A program made the translations under genes and the position numbers. Below are positions 10,171 through 17,055 of a stretch of DNA of 32,328 nt, piece after piece (within the stretch, counting starts at the first letter, position 1; each line of letters begins with the position of its first letter). The notes beneath the pieces were generated by a model. The model had not been told where the DNA came from. It searched no databases and saw only the letters and a program-made list of their open reading frames with translations. The DNA is from Lacunisphaera sp. (GTDB lineage Bacteria > Verrucomicrobiota > Verrucomicrobiia > Opitutales > Opitutaceae): assembly GCA_029945855.1 (NCBI GenBank), contig JAQSDJ010000084.1, positions 11,443 through 43,770 on the forward strand. The letters run 5' to 3'.

Positions 10171-11445
10171 ATGACCCAGCGTTCGCTCAAAAGCCTTCTC
10201 GCCACCGCCCTCCTGCTCCTGCCCAGCCTGCTCGCCGCCCAGCAGGTGGCCGCCAGTGAAGAGGAGCGTCTGGCCGCGATCATGGCGGACCCGAGCCGCT
10301 GGTATGTGCCCAAGAACACCGTCACCATCGGCTTTCGCATGCTGAGCGCCGGCGGCAACGTCAGTTATGGCAATCTCGGCATCGTGCCGGGCGGCACGGT
10401 CGCCCCGGCCAGCGACGGGGCCGTCCCGCGCTCCTACACCAACGGCTATGTCGATTTCGACAGCCAGCGGGCCGACGAGAAGAACACGGACGGCAGCCAA
10501 TCGTCGACCCCCGGGGGCCGCTATGCCGTCTTCTCCACCCGGACCAACGAGGATGGCACCACCCGCCAGGTGCAGACGGCCGACTACCTGAGCTACACCC
10601 CGGGCGTCTCCCGTTACTGGGCCTATGCCACCGCCGACCAGGTCACGGCCGACGGCCGCATCGCCATGAGCAACTACAGCGCTGCGAGCGACGGCGGCAC
10701 GGCGTTGAAGGAAACCGGCCCGACCGGCGGCGTGGAGTTCACGCTCAACCGGGCTTTCGGCCAGATCACCAAGCGGACGGAATGGGGCGTGATCGCCGGC
10801 GTCTCGCTCAACAATCTCAACAACAAGACCAGCGGTTCCGTGCTCTCCACCCTGAAGGTGGCCACGGATTATTATTCCCTGAACGGGCTGACCGCCCCCG
10901 CTGCCCCTTACAGCGCCGACAGCTACGCCGATTACGTCACCACGGAAGGCGACACCGTCACGTCCGGGCTGGAAACCACCGTGCCGATCGGCACCGTGCC
11001 GGTCCAGTCCATCACCAGCGCCGTCGTCGGCGGCGCCACCGTGAACGGCAACTGGCAGGTCAAGGGCGCCTACATGCTGGTGCGCGTCGGGCCCAGCCTG
11101 CGCGCGCAGCTGACCTCGCGGCTGGGGTTGAGCGCCAGCATCGGCCTGGCCGGGGCCTACGCCGGCAGCACCTATACCGCCTATGAGTCTTTCACCGTGC
11201 CGGACACGGAGAGCACGGCGATCTCGACGAATGACAGCATCGAGCAGAACAAGACGGCCAAGTTTCTCAGCGGCTACTACGCGGATTTCAACCTGGAGTG
11301 GGCGGCCACCGAGCGCACCGGCCTGTTCGGCGGTCTCACGGCCCAGCAGCTGGGCGACTACGACCAGACCCTGAACGGCCGCACGGCCCGCATCGACCTC
11401 GGCAACTCGGTCGGTATCCGCGGCGGCGTCAGCATCCGCTTCTAA
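10171..11445 (+). CDS. Probable outer-membrane beta-barrel protein
   Basis: A 424-residue exported protein. A basic start (MTQRSLK), a hydrophobic core (about 8-21) and a small-residue cleavage region near AAQ-Q form a signal peptide. The mature part is rich in alternating hydrophobic/polar strands, Tyr, Ser, Thr and Gly, and ends in a terminal phenylalanine (GGVSIRF), the usual beta-barrel insertion signal. The strands are densest in the last 130 residues (VKGAYMLVRVGPSLRAQL onward). No specific porin or transporter family is recognised. An ATG at 10156 would add five residues before the signal peptide. It follows the coiled-coil gene by 61 bp on the same strand, and may or may not share its transcript. 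Confidence 0.68.
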   Translation: MTQRSLKSLLATALLLLPSLLAAQQVAASEEERLAAIMADPSRWYVPKNTVTIGFRMLSAGGNVSYGNLGIVPGGTVAPASDGAVPRSYTNGYVDFDSQRADEKNTDGSQSSTPGGRYAVFSTRTNEDGTTRQVQTADYLSYTPGVSRYWAYATADQVTADGRIAMSNYSAASDGGTALKETGPTGGVEFTLNRAFGQITKRTEWGVIAGVSLNNLNNKTSGSVLSTLKVATDYYSLNGLTAPAAPYSADSYADYVTTEGDTVTSGLETTVPIGTVPVQSITSAVVGGATVNGNWQVKGAYMLVRVGPSLRAQLTSRLGLSASIGLAGAYAGSTYTAYESFTVPDTESTAISTNDSIEQNKTAKFLSGYYADFNLEWAATERTGLFGGLTAQQLGDYDQTLNGRTARIDLGNSVGIRGGVSIRF

Positions 11446-11490
11446 GCTGCCTGCTGGTATTACTTGGCTGCGTTGGGGGCATGCCAAGAG

Positions 11491-11576
11491 GGTGGGCCGG
11501 CAGGTCCCTCTGCCGGCAGGGACCACGCGAGGTGCGACTGTCGCCCAAAGCGGGCACAGGGACGTGCCCGCCCACC
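11491..11576. repeat. Structured intergenic element A (nested inverted repeats)
   Basis: GGTGGGC (11491-11497) is complementary to GCCCACC (11570-11576) and encloses two inner hairpins: GGTCCCT/AGGGACC (11503-11509 with 11518-11524) and GGGCAC/GTGCCC (11552-11557 with 11564-11569). There is no open reading frame of note. The arrangement resembles a REP or BIME-type extragenic palindrome rather than a terminator, as no T-tract follows. Confidence 0.5.
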
Positions 11577-11605
11577 AGCCGACCAAACTAACCTGGATAT
11601 TTCAT

Positions 11606-11665
11606 GGAGCCACGGCGACCTCGCCGTGGTTCGCTCGCCAACCGCAGCGAGGTCGCTGCGGCTCC
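11606..11665. repeat. BIME-like double palindrome (element B)
   Basis: Two perfect 9-bp-stem palindromes with 2-nt centres stand side by side: CCACGGCGA/TCGCCGTGG (11610-11629) and CCGCAGCGA/TCGCTGCGG (11642-11661). They are bracketed by GGAGCC (11606-11611) and GGCTCC (11660-11665), so the whole unit can also fold end to end. It lies between the beta-barrel gene and the end of ispH, which converge. The form is that of a bacterial interspersed mosaic element. Whether it is repeated elsewhere in the genome cannot be seen. Confidence 0.6.
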
Positions 11666-11727
11666 AGTAAACAGGTTGGCGCCAGTTATCATTCTGCGTG
11701 TGAAATAAACGGGCTGACAGAGTAGGA

Positions 11728-13458
11728 TCAGCTGGCCGCGAGGTCCGCCAGCACCGCTTCGATCGTCCGCAGCCGCTGGGGCGGGAAGAAGGAATTGATG
11801 CGGGTCACGACCTGCTGGACCAGGCCGTCGGGACAGGAGGCGCCGCCGGTGATCAGCACGCGCTTCGGCGTGTCGTCGCCCGGCCAGAGAGGGTGCACCT
11901 CCATGTGGCCGCCCTTGCCGGGGCCGGCGGGGGGGAACACGTAATGGGTGATCTCGTCGCGGGAGCTGATGTTGGCCTCCGACTGGATGAAGAACGCGCG
12001 GGGGCCGAGCTTCTGCTGACACAGCCGGTAGAGCTGGTAGGTGTTCGAGCTGTTCTTCCCGCCGAGGATGAAGGCCGCATCGAGGGGTTCGGCCAGGGCC
12101 CGTTGCAGCGCATCCTGGTTGACCTGGGTGGCGTAGCACAGCGTGTCCTTCTTGCCGGCGCCGCCGACGTGGTCGGGGCCGGCGTGTTCGCCGTATTTCG
12201 CGACGAAGAGCGACTTGAAATAGTCGATGATCGACGCGGTCTCGTTCATCAGCAGCGTCGTCTGGTTGACGACGGCGATGCGGTCGAGGTGGCGCGCCGG
12301 GTCGAAGCCGGGCGTGTGCAGGCCGGCGAAGCGGGTGAGCAGGGCCATGCGCTTCGCCTCGGTGGGGACGGCGATGAAGTCGCCGAGCATCTTCGCCTCC
12401 TCCAGGTTGCGGATGATGATCGAGGGGGCGTGGCGGCGGGTGTTGGAAAAGGTGGCCTTGGTCTCCTCATGCTCGCTCTTGCCGTGGATGATGATGCTGT
12501 AGCCCTCGCGGCCGAAGGCGCGCGCCGCCTTCCAGACTTTTTCCACCAGCATGCAGGTCGCGTCGAACTGGGCGACCCGGATGCCCTTGCGGACGAGCCG
12601 CTTCTTGTCCTCGTCGGTGGCGCCGAAGGCCGGGATGATGACGATGTCGTCGCTGGTGAGCGTATCCCAGAGCAGCGGGTCGGGTCCGCCGGCCGGAGCG
12701 ATGCGGCCGTCGGTGCCGAAGGGGAGACCCTTGTCGGTCTGCAGGAAGCGCAGGCCGCGGCGGAGCAGGTCCTCGTTCACGAACGGATTGTGGATCAGTT
12801 CGCTGAGCATGAAGACACGCCGGCCGGGATTCTCGGCCAGGGTCTCGTAGGCGCGCTCGATGGCGTTTTTCACGCCCAGGCAGAAACCGAAATGGCTGGG
12901 GATGATGTAGCGCACCGCGCCAAAATCGAGGGTGGCCGGCTTGGAGGCGGAGCGCTCGTTGGTGCGGGCCAGGGCCTTGATCGCCTCGCACAGGCGGCTT
13001 TGGTAGAGCCCGCGCGCGGCCTCGTCCTGCTGGTAGATGTCCCTGTTGCGGAGCTTCTCGACGCGGAACTTGTAGATGTAGTCGTTCTCCCCGAGGTGCA
13101 GGTAGGGAATCTCGATGAGGTGGGGTTCCAGTTGCCCCAGCACCGCCGCCAGCGCGGGGGTGAGTTTGTCGGGCATGCCGTCCAGCTGGTCCAGGGAATG
13201 GAACGCCACCTCGGGGTCGGCCGGTGCGCCCTCCACCTGGACGAAGAACACCCGGTAGCGCGAGTCGTTGGCCTCGCAGGTGAAATACTCGACCGGCTGG
13301 GTGTGCAGCGGAAAGCACGACTGCAGCCGGGTCATCGCCATGGCCTCGTCGGTCCCGACGAAAGCGTGACCGGTCTGCGTGCCGGCCCGGCGCACGGCCA
13401 GCTGGTTGTGCGCGTTGAAGGCGAGCAGCACACACTGGGTAGCGGAGGAAACCTGCAT
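11728..13458 (-). CDS. ispH: 4-hydroxy-3-methylbut-2-enyl diphosphate reductase with long N-terminal extension
   Basis: The last enzyme of the MEP isoprenoid pathway, reducing HMBPP to IPP and DMAPP with a 4Fe-4S cluster. The catalytic part (about 182-570) shows the three cluster cysteines: Cys193 in HFGFCLGV, Cys302 in DATCMLVE and Cys441 in CYATQVNQ. Substrate-contact motifs are also visible: ELIHNPFVN (His223), HGKSEHEE (His330), VVNQTTL (399-401) and GGKNSSNTYQL. The product is 576 residues, whereas typical bacterial IspH is about 310-400. Residues 1-180 form an extra N-terminal region with no family I recognise and no clear transit or membrane segment. Codon use appears uniform, so the extension looks like a true part of the gene. 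It is divergent from the orphan permease gene, with 115 bp between starts. Confidence 0.92.
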   Translation of the reverse strand: MQVSSATQCVLLAFNAHNQLAVRRAGTQTGHAFVGTDEAMAMTRLQSCFPLHTQPVEYFTCEANDSRYRVFFVQVEGAPADPEVAFHSLDQLDGMPDKLTPALAAVLGQLEPHLIEIPYLHLGENDYIYKFRVEKLRNRDIYQQDEAARGLYQSRLCEAIKALARTNERSASKPATLDFGAVRYIIPSHFGFCLGVKNAIERAYETLAENPGRRVFMLSELIHNPFVNEDLLRRGLRFLQTDKGLPFGTDGRIAPAGGPDPLLWDTLTSDDIVIIPAFGATDEDKKRLVRKGIRVAQFDATCMLVEKVWKAARAFGREGYSIIIHGKSEHEETKATFSNTRRHAPSIIIRNLEEAKMLGDFIAVPTEAKRMALLTRFAGLHTPGFDPARHLDRIAVVNQTTLLMNETASIIDYFKSLFVAKYGEHAGPDHVGGAGKKDTLCYATQVNQDALQRALAEPLDAAFILGGKNSSNTYQLYRLCQQKLGPRAFFIQSEANISSRDEITHYVFPPAGPGKGGHMEVHPLWPGDDTPKRVLITGGASCPDGLVQQVVTRINSFFPPQRLRTIEAVLADLAAS

Positions 13459-13573
13459 GCTTTTACGGAATCCGCCGGCGCGCGCAGGTCAACGTTGCTG
13501 TGGGAGCAATCTGGTTGTCCTCCCGGCTAACATCCGTGTAACTTCCGGCCACTCCCGCGGGTTTTCCTTCACG

Positions 13574-16069
13574 ATGTCCCTCCCCATTGCCCCTGTCCCG
13601 TCTTCGGCCGGCCTGTTTTCCGGTGTCGGGGGCGATCTGCGCCACGCCTGCCGCCTCCTCTGGAAGGGCAAGGGCATGACCGCCACCACGCTGCTGACCC
13701 TGGCGCTGTGCACCGGCGCCACCACGGCGATTTTTTCCACGGTCTACTCGCTGATGCTGAAGCCGCTGCCGTTTCATGAGCCGGAGCGGATCGTCGAACT
13801 CTACACCTCGGCGGCGAAGGCCGGCTTGGACAAGATGCCGGCGAATGTCCCCATCTACCTCGATTACTCCAAGAACGCCTCGTCCTACGAGACCATTGCG
13901 CTGTGGTCGTTCGGGCAGCAGATGTTCGGCCTCGACGAGTCGCCCATCTCCCTGGACATGGCCCGGGCGACGGCGGAAATATTCCCGATCCTGCGGGTGC
14001 AGCCCCTGCTCGGGGAATTTTTCAGCAAGGAGCAGAACAAGCCTGGCGCCGACAAGGTCGTCGTGCTGACCCAGTCCTTCTGGCGGACGCAGTTTGCCGA
14101 GGATCCCGGCGTCCTCGGCCGGGAAGTCCGGCTGAACGGCGAGACTTTCAAGATCATTGGCGTGGCCCCCCGGGTGTTCGAGGCCTGGGATGCCCGGGTC
14201 AAATACGTGGTGCCGTTGTCCTGGCCGCCGGCGCAGGAGAATCCGCAGGGCCGCTACGGCGTCGGTCTCCAGTTGTTCGGCCGCCTCAAGCCCGGCGCGA
14301 TGGCCGGCCAGGCCGATGCCGAGGCCAAGACCCTGGAGAAGCGCTATGTCGAGGCCTCCCCGCCGCCGGTGAAGGCCTTTGCCGAGCGCTCGGGCATGAC
14401 GATGAACGTCGGCGGCGTGCAGGAGCAGCGCGTCAAGCCGGTGCGGTCGACCCTGCTCATGCTGCAGGGTGGCGTGGCCTTTGTGCTGCTGATCGGCTGC
14501 GTAAACGTGGCGAACCTGCTCCTGGTGCGCGCCAACGCCCGCCAGTCGGAGCTTGCCATCCGTTCGGCGCTGGGGGCCGGCCGCGGCACCATCGCCCGCC
14601 AGCTCATGCTGGAAAGCCTGCTGCTGACCGTGCTCGGCGCCGGGCTCGGGCTCGGGGTGGCGTGGGGCGCGCTGCGCACGAGCAATTTCTACCTGGCGAA
14701 AATGCTGCCGCAGTCGCTGCCGGCGACGCTGGACCTGCGCGTGCTCGGCTTTGCCATCGGCCTGACGGTGGTGATCGGCCTGCTGATCGGCCTGGTCCCG
14801 GTTTTCCACATCCTGCGCACCAACCTCGCGGAGATCATCCAGAGCAGTTCCCGCAGCGCTTCCTCCGGCCGCGGCGTGCGGGCCCTGAGCAGCCTGCTGG
14901 TCGTCGTGCAGGTGGCCGTCGCCCTGATGCTCCTCACCGGCGCGGGCCTGCTGGTCCACAGCTTTGCCAAGGCCCTCGGCGTTGATCCCGGCTTCAATCC
15001 CAAGGGCGTGGTGACCGCCCGCATCGTCATCCCCCGGCCGCACCGCGCCACCGCGGAAGCGGCCGACAAGTTCCAGGAGCGCCTGCGGCAGGCCCTGCTG
15101 GAACTGCCCGGCGTCACCTCCCTGGCGCTGTCCGCTTCCACGCCGTTCCAAGGCGGCCTGCCGATCAATGCCTTCACCTTGGAGGAGGATACGCTGCCGC
15201 CGGGCTCCCCGCAGCCGGGGGCCTTCCGCGTGCAGGTGACTCCTGGTTATGCCGAGACGCTCGGGCTGAAGCTGCTGGAAGGACGCTTCTACGAGGAGGC
15301 CGACCGCGATCCCAAGCGCCGGGTGTATGTCGTGGATGAGAGCTTCGCCAAGCGGTATTTCCCCAAGCGTTCCGCGCTCGGCGGCCGGTTCTCGTTCGGC
15401 CCACGCCCGGAAAAACCCGAGGACTGGCCGACCATCATCGGCGTGGTGAAAGACATCCCGCACAACGGCGTGGAGGAAAAGAGCGGGAATCCCTTCATCT
15501 ACCAGGTCGTGCCCCAGGGAGCGCGGCCGGGCGGCGCGACGTTGTTCCTGCGGACGAGCCGGCCAGCGGAGGAACTGGTGCCGGCCCTGCGGGCGAAGCT
15601 GAAGGCGCTCGACCCGACGATATTCATCTACGAGGCCGGTGCCCTGGAGAAGGCGGTCGGCTCGGCGTTCGACAACCGGCGCGCGGTGATGCTGCTGCTG
15701 GCGGCCTTCGCCGGTCTGGCGCTGTTCCTTTCCTCGCTGGGTATCTACGGCGTGCTGGCCTACGATGTTGCCCAGCGCACCCGGGAAATTGGCGTGCGCA
15801 TGGCCATCGGCGCCTCGGCCGGCCAGATCATCAGCCTGATCCTGTGGCAGGGCCTGTGGAAGGCCGGCCTGGGCGTCGGGATCGGCCTGACGGGCGCGGT
15901 GCTGCTCAGCCGATACATGACCACCTTGCTTTTCGGCGTGAAGCCCATCGACCCGATGGTTTACGCCGTCGTGTCACTCGGGCTGATCGTGGTGGCGCTG
16001 CTCGCGAGCTACCTGCCGGCGCGGCGCGCGGCGAAGATCGATCCGCTCGTCGCCCTGCGCGACGAGTGA
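13574..16069 (+). CDS. Orphan MacB/FtsX-type permease with duplicated domains (ADOP family)
   Basis: An 831-residue inner-membrane protein with two copies of the MacB periplasmic core plus FtsX unit. The first helix is at about 35-60, after the typical DLRHACRLLWKGKG leader. The first periplasmic region runs to about 290, and FtsX helices are near 298-318, 345-368, 390-412 and 438-462. A second periplasmic region follows, then a second FtsX set over the last about 135 residues (GIYGVLAYDVAQRTREIGVR, ending YLPARRAAKIDPLVALRDE). No ATPase domain is fused or adjacent, which matches the duplicated orphan permease family described from Acidobacteria and also found in Verrucomicrobiota. Its ATPase partner and substrate are unknown. 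The start is placed at the ATG at 13574; the upstream open frame (to 13379) overlaps ispH and looks non-coding. Confidence 0.88.
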   Translation: MSLPIAPVPSSAGLFSGVGGDLRHACRLLWKGKGMTATTLLTLALCTGATTAIFSTVYSLMLKPLPFHEPERIVELYTSAAKAGLDKMPANVPIYLDYSKNASSYETIALWSFGQQMFGLDESPISLDMARATAEIFPILRVQPLLGEFFSKEQNKPGADKVVVLTQSFWRTQFAEDPGVLGREVRLNGETFKIIGVAPRVFEAWDARVKYVVPLSWPPAQENPQGRYGVGLQLFGRLKPGAMAGQADAEAKTLEKRYVEASPPPVKAFAERSGMTMNVGGVQEQRVKPVRSTLLMLQGGVAFVLLIGCVNVANLLLVRANARQSELAIRSALGAGRGTIARQLMLESLLLTVLGAGLGLGVAWGALRTSNFYLAKMLPQSLPATLDLRVLGFAIGLTVVIGLLIGLVPVFHILRTNLAEIIQSSSRSASSGRGVRALSSLLVVVQVAVALMLLTGAGLLVHSFAKALGVDPGFNPKGVVTARIVIPRPHRATAEAADKFQERLRQALLELPGVTSLALSASTPFQGGLPINAFTLEEDTLPPGSPQPGAFRVQVTPGYAETLGLKLLEGRFYEEADRDPKRRVYVVDESFAKRYFPKRSALGGRFSFGPRPEKPEDWPTIIGVVKDIPHNGVEEKSGNPFIYQVVPQGARPGGATLFLRTSRPAEELVPALRAKLKALDPTIFIYEAGALEKAVGSAFDNRRAVMLLLAAFAGLALFLSSLGIYGVLAYDVAQRTREIGVRMAIGASAGQIISLILWQGLWKAGLGVGIGLTGAVLLSRYMTTLLFGVKPIDPMVYAVVSLGLIVVALLASYLPARRAAKIDPLVALRDE

Positions 16070-16072
16070 GGT

Positions 16073-16502
16073 TCAGGCCAGCCGCGGATCGAAGGAGAAG
16101 GGCTCGGGCTTGCCGACCTTGACCCGGGCGAACTGCGGATGCGCCGGGTTGAGCAGGTAGTTGAACTCACCCGGCACGACGACGCTTGGCACGCGCAAGG
16201 CGACACTGCGCCGGGTCTGCACCCATTCGGCGCCGAAAGCCTGGGTGGCCGTGGAGTGGGGGAATTGCCGCCAGTCATCGGGCACCCGGGCGGGCTTTTC
16301 GATGCAATCCGCCGGGATGTCCGCCGGCACCAAAACCCATTTCTCGCCGAAAAGCCGGTCCACGTCGTCGGTGCCCGCCCGGACTTCCACCAAGGCGAGC
16401 GAGCGGGATTCCGCGCAATAGATCACCGCCAGCCCGGACGGGGACCAGCGTCCGCCGTGTTGCTTGGCGCCTTCGCCACTGAACGCGGCGCCACACGGTC
16501 AT
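16073..16502 (-). pseudogene. RES-domain toxin gene, frame disrupted near the 5' end
   Basis: RES toxins are NAD-degrading partners of Xre/MbcA-ParS antitoxins. The ATG at 16502, 4 nt after the antitoxin stop, opens with MTVWRR, a proper RES start. The rest of the family (FSGEGAKQHGGRW, then VIYCAESRSLALVEV, then LRVPSVVVPGEFNYLLNPAH) is read in another frame, from about 16483 to the stop at 16073. Going back, that second frame meets a TGA at 16501-16499 and has no start before FSGEGA. The ATG-to-stop span is 430 nt, not a multiple of three, and about nine or ten residues normally found between WRI and the FSGEGA segment are missing. A small out-of-frame deletion explains this. A 117-residue product from an internal GTG at 16426 would lack the conserved GGRW arginine and is unlikely to be active. 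An assembly error is the alternative. Confidence 0.75.
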
Positions 16503-16506
16503 GGGC

Positions 16507-16923
16507 TCACATCACGATGCCGTGCTCGATGCGGCCGATAATGTTCTCGACCTCCCGGGCGCCGGGCTCGGTCTGGGCATACTCGAGCGGAGTTTTCCAG
16601 CCCAAGGCCAGGATCTTGGCATTGAACCACCCTCGCGTATTTTCGTCCGTGACAAAGACGTCTTTGGCGCGATTGAACAGGCGCATCAGCCGGATGGCGC
16701 GCTCTCCCTCGGCCACCTTGAGCCGGGCCTTGTCGGCGACGCGCCGCGCGTAGGTGCGGGCGGGGATGTTGATCAGTTTGGCGAGCTCATCGTTCGTGAA
16801 GCCCGCCTCCTTGGCGAACCGCACGACTTCCATCACAGGCAGGCCTTCCTCGACCCGTTGCGCCGTGGCATGGTTGTCGTGGATCTGCTCGTAGGTGGTG
16901 GCCTTGGCCTTCTTCGTTTTCAT
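16507..16923 (-). CDS. Xre/MbcA/ParS-type antitoxin of a RES toxin-antitoxin pair
   Basis: A complete 138-residue antitoxin. Residues about 28-75 form a helix-turn-helix (FTNDELAKLINIPARTYARR), and the C-terminal part (about 85-136) is the DUF2384 toxin-binding domain ending in GWKTPLEYAQTEPGAREVEN. In such modules the antitoxin neutralises the RES toxin and represses its own promoter. The toxin gene follows immediately on the same strand, in the family's usual antitoxin-first order. Three palindromes with TGCC/GGCA half-sites lie over and upstream of the start codon, fitting autoregulation. Because the partner toxin appears broken, this antitoxin may be a relic or may protect against related toxins. 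Confidence 0.85.
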   Translation of the reverse strand: MKTKKAKATTYEQIHDNHATAQRVEEGLPVMEVVRFAKEAGFTNDELAKLINIPARTYARRVADKARLKVAEGERAIRLMRLFNRAKDVFVTDENTRGWFNAKILALGWKTPLEYAQTEPGAREVENIIGRIEHGIVM

Positions 16924-16999
16924 GCCGGCATGCTACCTGTCTCCGGACATGGCGCAATAAGAACCTGCCATATGGCATTAATTGCACTGCCATATGGCA
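16921..16999 (-). promoter_or_regulatory. Probable autoregulatory operators of the Xre antitoxin
   Basis: Two perfect copies of the 12-bp palindrome TGCCATATGGCA lie at 16966-16977 and 16988-16999, with centres 22 bp apart (about two helical turns). A third palindrome, CATGCCGGCATG (16921-16932), carries the same TGCC/GGCA half-sites without the central ATAT and overlaps the start codon. Spacing and position match operators bound cooperatively by an HTH antitoxin dimer. The AT-rich stretch between the two perfect copies (16978-16987) may hold promoter elements, but no clean -35/-10 pair was identified. Confidence 0.68.
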
Positions 17000-17022
17000 T
17001 CTTCCCGTAGGAGGACCTGGTG

Positions 17023-17055
17023 GCCGCCCGCGGGCGGCGGCGAGGCCGCCCTACA
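17023..17055. repeat. Gene-end palindrome after alaS
   Basis: A perfect 16-bp palindrome, GCCGCCCGCGGGCGGC (17023-17038), is followed by GGCGAGGCC and CCGCCCTACA (17046-17055). The last segment covers the alaS stop codon and equals the sequence at 27-36. No T-tract is present. It is best described as a REP-like element; it may also slow transcription from alaS into the toxin-antitoxin module. Confidence 0.42.
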
